Source: Rutidosis leptorrhynchoides (taxonomy: Eukaryota > Streptophyta > Magnoliopsida > Asterales > Asteraceae). From it: a stretch of 64,000 bases of DNA. Within the stretch, counting starts at the first letter, position 1. The number at the start of each line of letters is the position of its first letter. Below, piece by piece: positions 49,523-61,340 of this stretch. The translations under genes were made by a program, and so were the position numbers. The stretch is taken from NCBI RefSeq assembly GCF_046630445.1, contig NC_092340.1, forward strand, positions 24,316,001 to 24,380,000. The letters run 5' to 3'. The notes beneath the pieces are model-generated. The model saw only the letters and a program-made list of their open reading frames with translations. It was not told the DNA's origin and did no database searches.

Positions 49523-51731
49523 TATAACAACCCTCACTTTTCGACTTCTAAATTTACTGAATTAACCCTAGGGTTATCTGTCTGACTATATGTATTAAGG
49601 GTTGTTATATACAATTAAATATTGACCGAATAGTAATTTTTAGTCAACAATGTACGCTTAAATAAATAATATATTATTAATTTATATAATTTGACATAAT
49701 TTAACTAAGTATATAAACTTTGTATCACTTTTATTATTTAATTAATGTATTATATATTTAACTATATAATAAATCTAATTATATGTAAATGTAATTTTTT
49801 TCTTTTCGAAAAGCATTATATGTAAATGTAATAATATTTACAAACTTACTAAAACTATAGTTTAATAATTAAAATCATAATTATTATTAAAAATACAAAA
49901 TACCGAATTATTTATCATTTTTATGCAAAATTTGTATTTATTAATTAAATAAAAAAAATATTGACAAATATTCTTGGAAAAGAACTAAATCAATTTGTTT
50001 ATTTATATAAAAAAAATCCTTAAAATAAATGAATTTAAAAATAAATAAATAAATAAATAAATTACTTTTTAATTAAAAAATATAATGGAAAAACTACTTT
50101 TATTATTTTATTTTGTGCATTATCCCATGACCTAACATTTAATACTTTTGAATTTTAAAATCCCATTAAAAATTAAAATATTTCTTTTTCTTTTAATTAT
50201 TTTATTCTTTTTACCTAATTTTTTCAAGTATAAATACCCCTCATTTCTCATTCAAACTCACACCAAAATTTCTCTCATTCTCTCTTTGAAGAATTACTAC
50301 TAGTAAGTATTCTTTTTTTACTTTTTACTTTTTACTTTTTACTTCAGTTTATTAATTTTTTTACCAAAACATGTAAATAATGTTATAAATTATATACAAT
50401 TAAAAAATAAAATAAATAACATGTTATAATTAGTAATATATGTTACTAAAAATTATAAAAGTATTTTTATGAATTAATATATAGGAATTATAATTAAAAT
50501 CGAATTAATGAATATATATGTATATACGCACCTAACGTGAAGGTTATAATTAAAGATAGCATACAAAGACTACAAACATCACCGCTACTTGTGGCCTAGG
50601 GTGATCCTTGTTACCATTATGGGATGCTTGTGGATCTCGAATGCCAAGACTTAGATTCTGGTCAAGAGATCCTGGACCACTCGGTAACAATAGATCATTC
50701 GAGTGACTTGCATGTTAGCAACGAAGTTTGGGCGAGATTGTACAACATCTTTGTTGAGAATTATAACCCAAACATTCTTCAACTAGAAGCTTACTATAAG
50801 TGGAAGCTTTCCATAAATAGTAAGTTTCCAAAAATAGAAACATTTGAGAAATAGGAACTTTTCTCGAAAACCGTCACTGTCAATATAGTTGCTATATTAA
50901 TAAACATACTTTATGTCAGTTAGACATTAACTAATCAAACGTTATACCTCTAGGTTGATATCCAGATCACTTACTTGCTTTACTTTCCTTCTTGCGTGGA
51001 ATACTTCAACTGCTATTTAAGGTGAATTCATAGCCCCTCTTTATTGCTAGCAAACTTACTTACTTTACTTGGGGTGAGACACATGCTGTTTTTACTTTTT
51101 ACAATTTAGACACAAGTACCAAACTGTTAAACTATGCTATACCCGGCTATGTCCGACTAAGTCCCTACAGTGATATTTTTAATTGTTGCGGCATTCTTAA
51201 TTATTGGGGATAGACCTATCGAGAGTAACATCCCCGATACATTTGACTAAGTCTTTGTATTACTTGATAATGAAATTAAACCGACAAGGACATACACAAC
51301 TTGTCATGGGGCAAACTTGAATGTTTAGTTTAAATATCACGCTTTGGCATAACTTTTTGATCCTGCGGGAGATCAACTTTACAAACTAAATCTTGTGGTC
51401 TAAAACAACGGTCAAACTTTTGTTAAACCTATGAACTTCACTCAACCTTTTGGTTGACACTTTAGCATGTTTTGTCTCAGGTGCTGTTTGATTCAAGCTT
51501 ACTCATCTACTGCTTATGTGATGCTACTTGGACATAGGATCAAGAGATTATCGCATTTATTACTATTGCATTTAAACATTTACTTTACTCATTTGTAACG
51601 ACATTTCATTTTCCGCTGCGTACTCCATAAAGTTTAACTTTCTCATTTAGTATTGTTCTCGTTATTATAATATGTTGGTATATTTTGATATTAAGTCACA
51701 TTTTGCCCAGGCCCTAACTGGGGGTGTGATA
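49523..51731 (+). repeat. 5' LTR of the old element (about 2209 bp)
   Basis: Bounded on the right by the PBS and on the left by tataacaaccctcac, the decayed form of a TGTAACAACCC start. Interior AT-rich; the frame at 50624-50854 has no family features. Confidence 0.75.
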
Positions 51732-51734
51732 GTT

Positions 51735-51746
51735 TGGTATCAGAGC
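51735..51746 (+). promoter_or_regulatory. Primer-binding site of the old element
   Basis: TGGTATCAGAGC, 3 bases after the LTR end, matches initiator tRNA-Met. Confidence 0.9.
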
Positions 51747-51939
51747 ATAACCAGGCTGAGAACCAGAATTGCATTTTGTGTGTGCCTTATGTGTTAGCTA
51801 GGGTGCCTTAGCAATCTAGGAAACTATAACCTTTCCTGCCTTAGACTTAAAGCACTTAGGATTACCTTATAATCTTAACAACCTTGCTTTAATAATCTTG
51901 GCTTAAAATGCTAATCAAAGTCTCTTTCCTAATGTTAGA

Positions 51940-52647
51940 ATGTCTAATTTTCATCAAGCGAACAAAATGACTCTTTTCAAGCCGACCGAAGAAGATACTA
52001 AATGGTCTTCCACTGAAAGACCAGCCCAAAGTCCACCTTATGGCTTTGGTGGTCCTCGTTCACCAAACTATAGTCCGGATACTTTACCTAATTCTCCCGA
52101 TCACTACCCGACCCCGAAAACTGAAGACAAGGGGAAACGTCCTGAGGAAACTAGTCCGTCAAGGAAAAGAGTCCGATCTCCTTCTTATGATGATGCTGCT
52201 AAGTATGAGATCATGAGCCTGCGAAAAGATGCCGAGAGAAACTTGGAAGGTTTGCTTCGCCACGTGGCGAGAATGGAGGTTCGTATGGATGAGAAGGATC
52301 GCGAAATTAAGAAACTCTTGGAGGTAAATGCGGAGTTAAAGAAAGAGATAAAGTTGGTGAAGTATGAGGAAGAACGTAACACCCGTTGGGGAAAGCAATC
52401 ACTTGCTCATCTCAAGGAGAATGTTGATTTCTGGTTGGATATGGAAAGAAATCGAGTCAATAAGCAGCTTACTCTAAAGGGGTACGATAACAACGCAGTC
52501 AACAGCCGCGTTACCAACCTCTACGATAACCTCGAGTATCTTTATGAGAAGCAAAAGGCGAGGAACGAGAAAGTTGATGAGTTTATGAAGAAGGTGGAGG
52601 ATGAGAAGAAGAAATATGAAGATTACTTCAATCTTAATATTTCCTAG
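51940..52647 (+). CDS. Unknown 235-aa coiled-coil protein in gag position
   Basis: The ATG is about 210 bp inside the LTR, where gag should start. The N-terminal third is Pro/Ser-rich with many charged residues (SPPYGFGGPRSPNYSPD, about 27-47) and a basic patch SRKRVRSPS (about 73-81). From about residue 86 on it is heptad-rich and highly charged (MDEKDREIKKLLEVNAELKK and KVDEFMKKVEDEKKKYEDYF), predicting long coiled coils. It has no CCHC knuckle, protease or RT, and it ends in a stop followed by AT-rich noncoding sequence. The intact frame in an element with decayed LTR ends is notable. It may be a Gag variant or a captured gene; I do not recognise the family. Confidence 0.65.
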   Translation: MSNFHQANKMTLFKPTEEDTKWSSTERPAQSPPYGFGGPRSPNYSPDTLPNSPDHYPTPKTEDKGKRPEETSPSRKRVRSPSYDDAAKYEIMSLRKDAERNLEGLLRHVARMEVRMDEKDREIKKLLEVNAELKKEIKLVKYEEERNTRWGKQSLAHLKENVDFWLDMERNRVNKQLTLKGYDNNAVNSRVTNLYDNLEYLYEKQKARNEKVDEFMKKVEDEKKKYEDYFNLNIS

Positions 52648-52758
52648 ATTATTTTTTCAATTCCTTGTCTATGTAAAGGCTGTGCCTTAAAACTATTTCT
52701 ATTTCCGAATCGTGCACTAAAAGTCTTATTTAATGCCTCGTTCCTTAATAATATAAAG

Positions 52759-53249
52759 TGTTTTATATATATTATTAGTTCACAGTATTTGATCTATGAA
52801 CACCAGACTCTCAATCTAACAATAAATAAGAATTATAAGTACAAGAATTGAGAGAACACGATATGAAATATATGTTTGATAATATTGATCGTGCAAAAAG
52901 TACATCTTTCAAATGAACCATACGTCCCTATTTATATAGATAAAAACAAATCTGGAGATTTGGTTTCCAAAACTACTTAGCTATAAATATGGAAAAGATA
53001 AACTTAAAAACAAACCAAATTTGCTATTAACTAGGAAGTCAATTCTGGAGATAAAATCAAATCTTCAAAACAAATCTTCTTAAATAACAAGCATATCTCC
53101 AGAATATTCTATGGTTTTTGCTTCAAGAAATCTTCAAACGTTTACTCCAGCAATTCCAGAGTCTGCAACTTCAGACTCTAAACCTTCATACTCTAAAATC
53201 TGCAAAACACTTTTGACTCATCAGATTATTATTTCTATTTTTCCCAACA
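52759..53249 (-). repeat. 3' LTR of the Sirevirus-type element (491 bp)
   Basis: In element orientation it starts TGTTGGGAAAAATAG at 53249, right after the PPT, and ends in ATATATAAAACA at 52759. The left flank taaag (52754-52758) would be the target duplication. Confidence 0.75.
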
Positions 53250-53264
53250 ATCTCCCCCTATCTG
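53250..53264 (-). promoter_or_regulatory. PPT of the Sirevirus-type element
   Basis: The minus strand reads ATAGGGGGAGAT directly before TGTTGGG. Confidence 0.8.
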
Positions 53265-53288
53265 ATGATGTCAAAACAACCTGTACTC

Positions 53289-55165
53289 CTAAACAAACAT
53301 CTTTGCATACTCCCTTTCAATTAGCTTGCACTTGCCCTTCATATGAGAAATTTTCTTCAACATGCTCAGCTTGCTATGAAAGTGTTTTAAAAACTGCATC
53401 CTGAAAGGAGTTGTCTGCTGTATTTTACATCTGGACAGTAAACTGATCAACATATCAATGCTAGCCCCTTCAAACTGATCACACATAATTAACATTCTTT
53501 GATTTCCAGTGGTCTTAATCATTAAGCCATCTAAGTATTCAATATACTTCTCATCCACAAACTCTAAATGTTCAGGGACAGCATACCTTTCAACATGTCC
53601 CTTAGCTCTCCTTTCTTTCATCTCTAGATCAAACATTCCACAAAACACCTCATAATCCTTAAAACTTATAAACCCTTCTTCAAACACCAAATGTACCAGC
53701 ATATAAACTCTTTTCAACACTTCTTTCACAACAACTTGATCTCTTGCATACTCCTTGATACACACAGCTATGCCTTTCCACTCACAAAAACCCAAACGAA
53801 CAATTTGATTTATTTTTACTCTTAACCTCCTATCTGGTAAGTGTGTCATTGTTAGCAGTAGAGTTACACCTTCAAATTTAGATTTATCAACCTCAACCTT
53901 GATAACATCACCTTCATATCTTCTGAATCTAAATCTCTTGTTCATCTGAGCCCTTAAATCACCATCTGCTCTTTGAGTAGCAGCAAACACAACAACACTA
54001 GAACTCCCCTGAATATCACCAACACCACCAACCATTTGAGTATCACCAACACCTCTATCAGTTATATTCTCCCCCTCAACCTGATGCTCCCCCTCAATTT
54101 GAGCTCTCTTTGATTGCTCCCCCTCAACACTTGCAATACCTGCATCATCTGACCTCTTTCTTTTCTCCCCCTTTTTGACATCATCTAAAGGCAGAGATGA
54201 TATGACCTTCCAAATTTTAGTCTGTTGATTTTTGAGGGAACAAATATCAGAAGCAAACCCAGTAAAGCATTGTCTCAATTCATCAACACCAACCATTCAT
54301 TTTTCCAGCTCAGCCAACCTGTGATTAATTTCTGTAACAGACCCTAAACCACCTGCATTAGTCAACCCCTGCATATTCTCAACCAACCTCCTTACCTCCA
54401 ACAGCTCATCTTTTGATACAAAATTATTACTAAAGTTAAGATTATTAATCTTAGACTGCACACCAGAGAGCTTGTCATCAAACTCCTTAGTCAACTTGGT
54501 CAAAGCCTGATGTAGGCCAACCATGGTGACTGGTGCCTCAGTCTAAGAAGTAGTGCCAGAAGATAAGGGTAGGGTTGGTATGTCCTCACAGCCTTTCTGT
54601 TGTAAAGAAAGCTGATCCTTAGACATAGAAGATTTTGAGGCCTGTATCTCACCCTGTAACATGAGTGTGATATTGGCAGCCTGTGCAAGTAAGTGTAAGG
54701 ATGGAATATTTGGAGTGAGTAGTGGCAGACTTAAGTCTGGGGTAGCAGTTGGCTTGGTTATTGTAGTAGGTTGTTGGATTTGTTTATTTGAGTCCACGAT
54801 TGGGACTTCTTCATGTAAGTCAACTGAGTGGGTTTTCTCAGCGACTGTAGTGTGGGTATCCAAGCTAACTAACCTACCAGGTTCAGGCTGGGTTAAAGCA
54901 CTCTTCTCACCAACCTCTAGCAGAGGTGGTGGAATAGTACGTGCAGTACTTTTCCTAGTGAATTTTTGAGGTTAATTCACAAGTGCTGTAGAATCTAAGG
55001 TTGTAGATATGGTGGTATTCTCAGTATGAACTGGTGGGTTCATAAGGTGGGTTGAGTGGATAATTTGCTCAGCAGCAGTGGGTGAAAATGGGTTAGAGTG
55101 AGGCGGGATTTCCTCACCCATGTCTTCAGCCTGCTCTGTTTGTGGAACATCACCAAAAAAAGGCT
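53289..55165 (-). pseudogene. Envelope-like frame of the Sirevirus-type element, degenerate
   Basis: One frame runs from about 55165 (PFFGDVPQ) to the TAG at 53289, broken by stops at 54972-54974, 54543-54545 and 54297-54299. The N-terminal part is Pro/Thr-rich, followed by a predicted coiled-coil part (about 54300-54520), a charged linker and a C-terminal domain of about 230 residues with no match I recognise. It lies between pol and the LTR, where Sireviruses carry an env-like ORF of unproven function. I did not find a clear signal peptide or fusion motif. Upstream of 55165 the frame is lost. Confidence 0.68.
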
Positions 55166-55752
55166 CTCGTTACTGGTTTTAGCCCCAATAAGGCTCTAGT
55201 GTGCGATTCATCCGCGGGTTATAGGCTTGTGTATTCAAAGTTGTTCCCTGTTTCAAAACAACCACACGTCGAGTAAAATTACCGAGCCAACTAAACCCGG
55301 TTTCGGAGTAGGGCGGAAAAGATACTCGAGAATGGCAATTTGTACAATTCAATTCAATTCAATTCTTGGGTAACAACTTTGACTCTGATTGCTCAGAATC
55401 TGCAGGTTGGTCTGCACGGCCAAGATTGACCCAATGCATCATAACAGAAAGTTATCAAAAAGATTGACATAATCATTATCAAATTAATACTCCTGACAAA
55501 AATTTTCAAAAAGTTACCATTAACTCCCTTCATTAATACCAAATTTGACCCTTTTATTTTAGGAAATAGAATAAAGAAAAAAAAATTAACCTAAAAACGA
55601 AATTTAAAAAAAACTTTATTTGACTAAAGAAGGAAACAAATTTATACACAAAAATACACTTGAGTAAACTTTCCCAGACTCTGAACAATATTACGTCACC
55701 CAGACTCTAAGAAAATAATTCAGACTCAAGAAATATCATCACTGGATAACAT
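55166..55752 (-). other. Spacer between env-like frame and pol, partly unexplained
   Basis: The first 250 bp or so (to about 55430) are less AT-rich than the flanks and break the env-like frame. They include four tandem attca units near 55350. No inverted ends or target duplication found. Confidence 0.35.
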
Positions 55753-57729
55753 TTAAATAGATGGATTTAACATTCCAAGTTGTCCAAGAAGATAGAAATG
55801 TCTTTCCTCAGGAAGTGCTTTAGTGAAAATATCTGTCAATTGATCCTTAGTGCCAATATGCTTTAAAAACACTTTGCCCTTTTCAACACAATCCCTTATA
55901 AAATGATGCCTGATTTCAATATGCTTGGCTCTGGAGTGAAACACTGGATTCTCAGTAATAGCAATTGCACTTTCATTATCACACATTATTGGAGTTTTGG
56001 TCAATGATAACCCAAAATCCAAAAGTTGATGTTCCATCCAAAGTAACTGAGCACAACAACTTCCTGCAGCAACATATTCAGCTTCTGCTGTGGAAGTGGC
56101 CACAGAGTTTTGCTTTTTACTAGTCCAGCTGACCAACTTTCCACCTAGCAATTGACATCCACCAGAAGTGCTTTTTCTATCTAATTTGCAACCTGCATAG
56201 TCTGCATCTGTGTAACCAATTAGATCAAACCCTGAGTCTTTGGAGTACCAAAGACCCAGGTTAGGGGTACCTTTTAAGTACCTAAAAATTCTTTTCACAG
56301 CTTTATAATGAGACTCCCTAGGATCTGATTTGTAACGTGCACAAAGACATGTAGCAAACATTATATCAGGTCTACTAGCAGTCAAGTATAGCAAAGATCC
56401 AATCATACCTCTATAGGTTGATTGACAAGTGAGTTTTCCAGATTCATCTTTATCAAACTTTTCAGAAACACTCATTGGAGTTCTCAAAGTAGAACAATTT
56501 TTAAAACCAAATTTAGTTAACATGTCAGAAATGTAGTTACTTTGGTTAATAAACATGCCTTCAGAACTCTGTTTAATTTGCAACCTAAGAAAATAGTTTA
56601 AAGTACATAAATTGCTCATTCTATACTCTTCAGACATAATGTCAGAAAACCATTTTCTTAAGTGTGGATTAGTAGACCCAAAAATAATGTCATCAACATA
56701 AATTTGAACAAGTAACACATCACCTTTGTCCTTTTTGATAAACAAAGTTTTGTCAATGGCTCCTCTGGAAAAATTCTTTTCTAGAAGAAATATTGACAAG
56801 GTATCATACCAGGCTCTGGGAGCTTGCTTCAGACCATACAATGCTTTCTTCAATCTGTAAACATGCTTAGGAAATTTCTTACTTACAAAATCAGGAGGTT
56901 GTTTCACATAAACCTCTTCTTGCAATTTACTATTCAGGAAAGCACTCTTCACATCCATTTGAAACACCTTGAAATCTTTGTAAGCAGCATATGCCAGAAA
57001 CAGTCTAATAGCTTCAATTCTAGCAACAGGAGCAAAAGTCTCATCATAATCTATTCCTTCTTCTTGTCTATACCCTAGAGCAACCAATCTTACTTTATCT
57101 CTGATCACAACACCATCTTTATCAACCTTGTTTCTGTAAACCCAATTTGTGCCAATAGCAGTTTTACCAGCAGGCTTTGGAAGCAATTCCCATACATCAT
57201 TTCTTTCAAATTCTGTCAATTCTTCAGTCATAGCCTCAACCCAGTCATTATCAACCAATGCCTCATCTACTTCTTTAGGCTAAATCAGTGAGAGAAAACT
57301 TGAAAAGAAGCAAAAATTCGATGTAGCAAAGTTAGACACAGGTGTCTGAGAAGAAGAACTAGGCTTAGGCAAACCTGTAGGATCCACAACATAGTCCTTA
57401 AGATGCTTTGGAGGAACTATATTTCTAGATGATTTCCTAGTAGGAATAGTGAGATCCAAAGTGGTATTTGATGACTGATCACTTTCTTGATTGACTACAG
57501 GTTCATCTTCCTGTAGAGGTTCTTCTTTTCTGATAGGAACAATGAGATCCAAAGTGGTATTTGATGACTGTTCAATTTCTTGATTGACAACAGATTCATC
57601 TTCCTGAGGAGGTTCTTCTGTGAGAGTATTATCTGCAACTTCATTTCTCAAACCAGAAAAATTTGGTTCATCTAACTCAGACTCTGAATCCAGAGTCTGA
57701 ACACTATTCCCTGAAATCAAATTTGACAA
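55753..57729 (-). pseudogene. Copia pol C-terminal part: RT and RNase H (Sirevirus type), one internal stop
   Basis: From 57729 the frame gives an integrase-RT linker with two imperfect repeats around NQExxQSSNTTLDL. After a TAG at 57280-57282 it continues as RT ([34 protein letters not shown]) and RNase H ([19 protein letters not shown]), ending in [11 protein letters not shown] at 55753. The 501-codon part after the stop is open. The TAG is one step from CAG. The 5' part of pol is cut off by the gypsy LTR at 57732. Confidence 0.87.
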
Positions 57730-57731
57730 TT

Positions 57732-58434
57732 GTAACAACCCGACTTTTTCCGTTTGCTATCGTTACTTGTCCGTTAAGTATTTAACGGTGATTATTTAAA
57801 CTTTGTGTATTTAATTAAATTAAATACATACCTAATTGAAGAATGTTTGAATTAATATGTTATATTAATTTACGATTTATTTCAGTTAGCGAAATAATTA
57901 GAAAACGTTACGATAAGGTTAATCGCCTAGAAGACTTTTCAGTTTACGGAACTCAGGAAAATGACACAATAATTATTTTCGATAATTATTGACTTTAAGA
58001 AAATTATTATTTTTAATTTATTATTAGTTTAATGAATTAAACTCGGTGATTGCGTTTCAACGACTAGTTAACGTTCCGGAGACCCGGTACGGTTAACGGC
58101 ACTCGAAACGAACCACGCGCGTACCAAGAGTTAACGAAAACCGAGCCCGAGACCCCATGAGAAGGCCATTCGGCCGACCCCCCCCCCTAGTGGACCCCTT
58201 TTGGACTCTTAATTTCTTATTTGGGCTATGTGATTAGTGGTGGATTAGATTAAGGCCCTAAACTAGAAGTATAAAAGGAAAAGGAAACTTGTAAACCCTC
58301 CCCATTTGTTTTCTTGGCCGAGATTTTGCTCCCCTCTCCCCCTTGTTGGCCGTCGACATCACCCCCACCATAACCACCATCATCACTTATGTGCTGAAAC
58401 AGTACCTTTATTTATGAACGGATTTGAGTTATTT
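57732..58434 (+). repeat. Gypsy LTR fragment between Sirevirus and Athila copies
   Basis: It starts TGTAACAACCCGACTTTTTC at 57732, a gypsy-type LTR start, and runs to 58434, where the Athila LTR begins. It interrupts the Sirevirus pol frame and is interrupted in turn. A C run lies near 58180. No coding capacity. Confidence 0.65.
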
Positions 58435-59040
58435 TGTTACACGAATTGATTTATTGTATATGTGGTATTTTAATGATTTTAGGTTGATTTCACACATATA
58501 GGCAACTAGTCCTATCCGCGTAGTTTAGTTTGTCGGTAAATCCGGTTCGTTCCACAGGGAGACAGTGTTCAATGGTTTTTAATAGTCTTTGAAGTTAAAC
58601 TTATTTTAAGGGGGTTTTGGATTAGGAAATGATAATACTACATAATAATAATAAAATATAACTTAATCCTAATTTAATTGAACTACTTATTAATTTATAC
58701 GAATACATTATTTATAATTATTAATTTAAAAGTGAATTAATTGAAATCATACTAATAAGTTTATTACTAAATGATAATTAATAAAATGATAACTTTTTAA
58801 TAAAACTAATTGTTTAGAATTTTTTTTTGAGCAATTATAATATAAATTTATTTAAATTAACTAAATAACATTTTTTAACTAAATTAATATAAATTAATAG
58901 GAATTATAATATTTAACTAGTTATAAACTAATTACTAAATATAAATTAATACTAATTATAAACTAACAACTTAAATATAATAATAAAATAATTAAAACCC
59001 TAGATTTTTAACCTAGTTCGTACAGTACCCGTATTATACT

Positions 59041-59103
59041 TACGCGTTTCGCGTATGGTTTGAAATGTACGCGTATCGTGTAGAGTTGTACGCAATTCGC
59101 GTA
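59041..59103. repeat. Palindromic TACGCG/CGCGTA modules, cluster 1
   Basis: Fifteen-base units at 59041 (tacgcgtttcgcgta), 59068 and 59089, the last two with one or two changes in an arm. Confidence 0.75.
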
Positions 59104-60299
59104 TGTTATAATACAGGTGACAAAACAGTAACGAATACACTGAAATTATAATGTTGTGTATTTTTTTCTTTTTAGTTTTACTGAATAAATATACGTGAAT
59201 AATAAAAATAATAATTAACAATAAATAAAATGGGAGTGTTTACTTAAATGTGTCACCTCTAGGTCCATGGATTGTTTTAAGTTTAAGCTCGTATTAAAAT
59301 GTTTAGTATAAAACTTATATTTTCCTTTCGAATAAATAATAAGTTTTGACTAACTAAATTAAATCTAATTTTCATTGGATTATATTTAGATAGTTACTAG
59401 TCCTTAGGTATTTAAATTGAGACCCAACCCAGTTTTGAACTTCGCCAAAACCCAAATCATAACGGTTTCCCTTTTTACAATTTCACTATTATATGACTAG
59501 TGATATTACCCAAACCACCGAACCTTGCTTTTTAATTTAGTGTTAGTAAATTAGTTATAAGTTCGTCTAGATCACTTTTAATGTTGAAGCTTAATTTATA
59601 TAAATAAAAATAACTTTCATTATTTTAATCTAACAAATTAAATGACAAGGGTTAAATATCCAAACACATAATAATGGTTCTTTCAATTAGGCTCAATATT
59701 AAAAATACTAAAGTTACATTTTAATTTTTACAAATGATAACAATCCATTTCACTAGAGGCTCTACATCTAGGCAAACACTAGGAAAATTTAGCTACTCAT
59801 TATACTAGGGTAAACATAAAAATATAAATATGCAAACATAACAATAACTATAAAAATTGATAACGATAATTTTAACAGAATATACTTACGAAAATCTTCA
59901 CTCTCATTTACTTTAAATGGTAGAAAATTACAATAATAACACCCCTTTTGCGCGTACAATAATACCCTTAATCACGAACAATACACCTTTAATATTTGGA
60001 ACTATCCTAACTCTTCAAACTTGAAAATTAATTTGGTACGGAATACTTAAAAATTACAGTAACTAATGTATATTTGTGTGTGTAGTCTTCTTGCAAAATA
60101 TATGTGTACTGCCTTCTCTGTTCTCTGAAAAAATGTGTCTAGCTCTCTGTGTGTACTCCGTATTATATGTTTTTCATTCAAGTAGTAGTAGGTGAAATGA
60201 GTGTAGTCCTCTTTTTTGCTGTACCACTTATAAAGAAATCATATAAAATACAAAAGCAGCCGTCCCATTTGCACTTGAATCTGGATCAGGACTGGATAC

Positions 60300-60383
60300 T
60301 ACGCGTTTCGCGTAGGAGTCCACACGATCCATGTAAGAGTTAAATACTACGCGTTTTGCGTAGGTCTTCACACGATTCGCGTA
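60300..60383. repeat. Palindromic TACGCG/CGCGTA modules, cluster 2
   Basis: Units at 60300 (tacgcgtttcgcgta), 60321, 60348 and 60369, the second and fourth starting cacacgat. Spacing is 21-27 bp. Confidence 0.75.
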
Positions 60384-60713
60384 AGAATAGTCGTCAGTTT
60401 TCTTGTTTTTATTTTATGTTTTGTTCTCTTTTGATCCCGCGTTGACGTTTATCGATTTGGACCTTTTCATTTGAACTCTTTTTCTTTGCTTATCTTGAAC
60501 TTGTATTCGGGTAATGTTATCTCGATATGAAATTTGTTTAAATCCATCGTTTATTGTTGTTTTATCGTCGTTTCTTCAAACTTCGAGCTCGTATTATCTT
60601 TTGTCATTTTTCTCGTGATTTATACATTTGAATGTCTTAGTAAACAGTAAAAACCTATGAAATATAAATGATATTGCGTCGAATAATATGTATGTTTAAA
60701 GCAATATCAAAAT

Positions 60714-60747
60714 ACCCCACACTTGAACGTTGCTTGTCCTCAAGCAA
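60714..60747 (-). promoter_or_regulatory. Hairpin plus polypurine tract of the second Athila-type element
   Basis: On the minus strand TTGCTTG-AGGA-CAAGCAA (60747-60730) is followed by AAGTGTGGGG (60724-60715) and the LTR at 60709. Same arrangement and loop as at 4817-4850. Confidence 0.68.
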
Positions 60748-60929
60748 TTACATCTTCTAAATAGAATCGGAACATTACATATTTTTCCTTATCGAACATT
60801 AAATCACACAACACACGCTACACGAAATGAAACACACGCTATATGGAATAAGTTGGAAGCACTACACAATTTTTATTGAATCACAGCTGAAACATCTCCC
60901 GATTGGGTTTCAACTATTGGTAAAGCGGT

Positions 60930-60964
60930 CAATCCGCCGCTTTCGTCCACTCAGCCATCTCTCC
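60930..60964 (-). pseudogene. Plastid trnS-GCU-like 5' half
   Basis: The minus strand reads GGAGAGATGGCTGAGTGGAC and continues to GGCGGATTG, the acceptor stem, D arm and start of the anticodon arm of a plastid-type tRNA-Ser. The 3' half and anticodon are missing, so it cannot be a tRNA gene. Recognition is from memory of plastid sequences. Confidence 0.58.
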
Positions 60965-60983
60965 CAATCGAAAAAGATAATTA

Positions 60984-61130
<147 letters not shown>

Positions 61131-61271
61131 CTAGAACAAGGTGATACCCAAAAGGAATTACTAAATAACTTAATAAAATTGATATGACTGCTATAGATGC
61201 GATGGAGAGAGGAACCTATGATTAGCTTTTCGGGAAATTTCCAAACGAACAATTTCAACGAAATCTTTCAA

Positions 61272-61336
61272 TGGTTCGATCCTCTTATTTTTTTTCTCGA
61301 ACCGAGAGATCCATGAATCGGGATCCTGATGCATAT
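61272..61336 (+). pseudogene. ycf2: Plastid ycf2 fragment
   Basis: The plus strand can be read with short gaps as WFDPLI, then a [16 protein letters not shown] stretch, which I recall from the large plastid protein Ycf2. The nucleotide stretch ccatgaatcgggatcctgat is strongly plastid-like. Only about 65 bp are present and a small indel after the T run breaks the frame. Confidence 0.68.
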
Positions 61337-61340
61337 TGAA

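Larger units (their letters stand above)
49523..52758 (+). mobile_element. Old LTR retrotransposon with atypical gag-position ORF, 3' part displaced
   Basis: A 5' LTR (49523-51731), an initiator tRNA-Met PBS (51735-51746) and a 235-codon ORF (51940-52647) are followed by 111 bp of noncoding sequence and then a Sirevirus copia LTR at 52759. The rest lies beyond the stacked insertions. Both LTR ends have lost TG/CA (tataac, gtgata), as if by C-to-T change. The LTR opening, with aacaaccctcac, is gypsy-like. Confidence 0.75.
52759..57731 (-). mobile_element. Sirevirus-type Ty1/copia element, 3' part
   Basis: 3' LTR (52759-53249), PPT, a degenerate envelope-like frame (53289 to about 55165), and the RT/RNase H end of pol (55753-57729). 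The order pol, env-like, LTR and the RT motifs are those of Sireviruses. A gypsy LTR interrupts it at 57732, and the rest of pol, gag and the 5' LTR lie outside the window. It inserted at 52758/52759 into the older element. Confidence 0.82.
58435..60709 (-). repeat. 3' LTR of the second Athila-type element (about 2275 bp)
   Basis: In element orientation it starts TGATATTGC at 60709 after the PPT and ends in TTCGTGTAACA at 58435. It holds two clusters of a 15-bp CG-rich palindromic module (59041-59103 and 60300-60383) in otherwise AT-rich sequence. Confidence 0.72.

Noticed and set aside
50624..50854. 76-codon frame inside an LTR
   Set aside because: No homologous feature, lies wholly inside the LTR of an old element.
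60930..60964. Functional tRNA-Ser gene
   Set aside because: Only the 5' half is present; anticodon loop and 3' half are missing.
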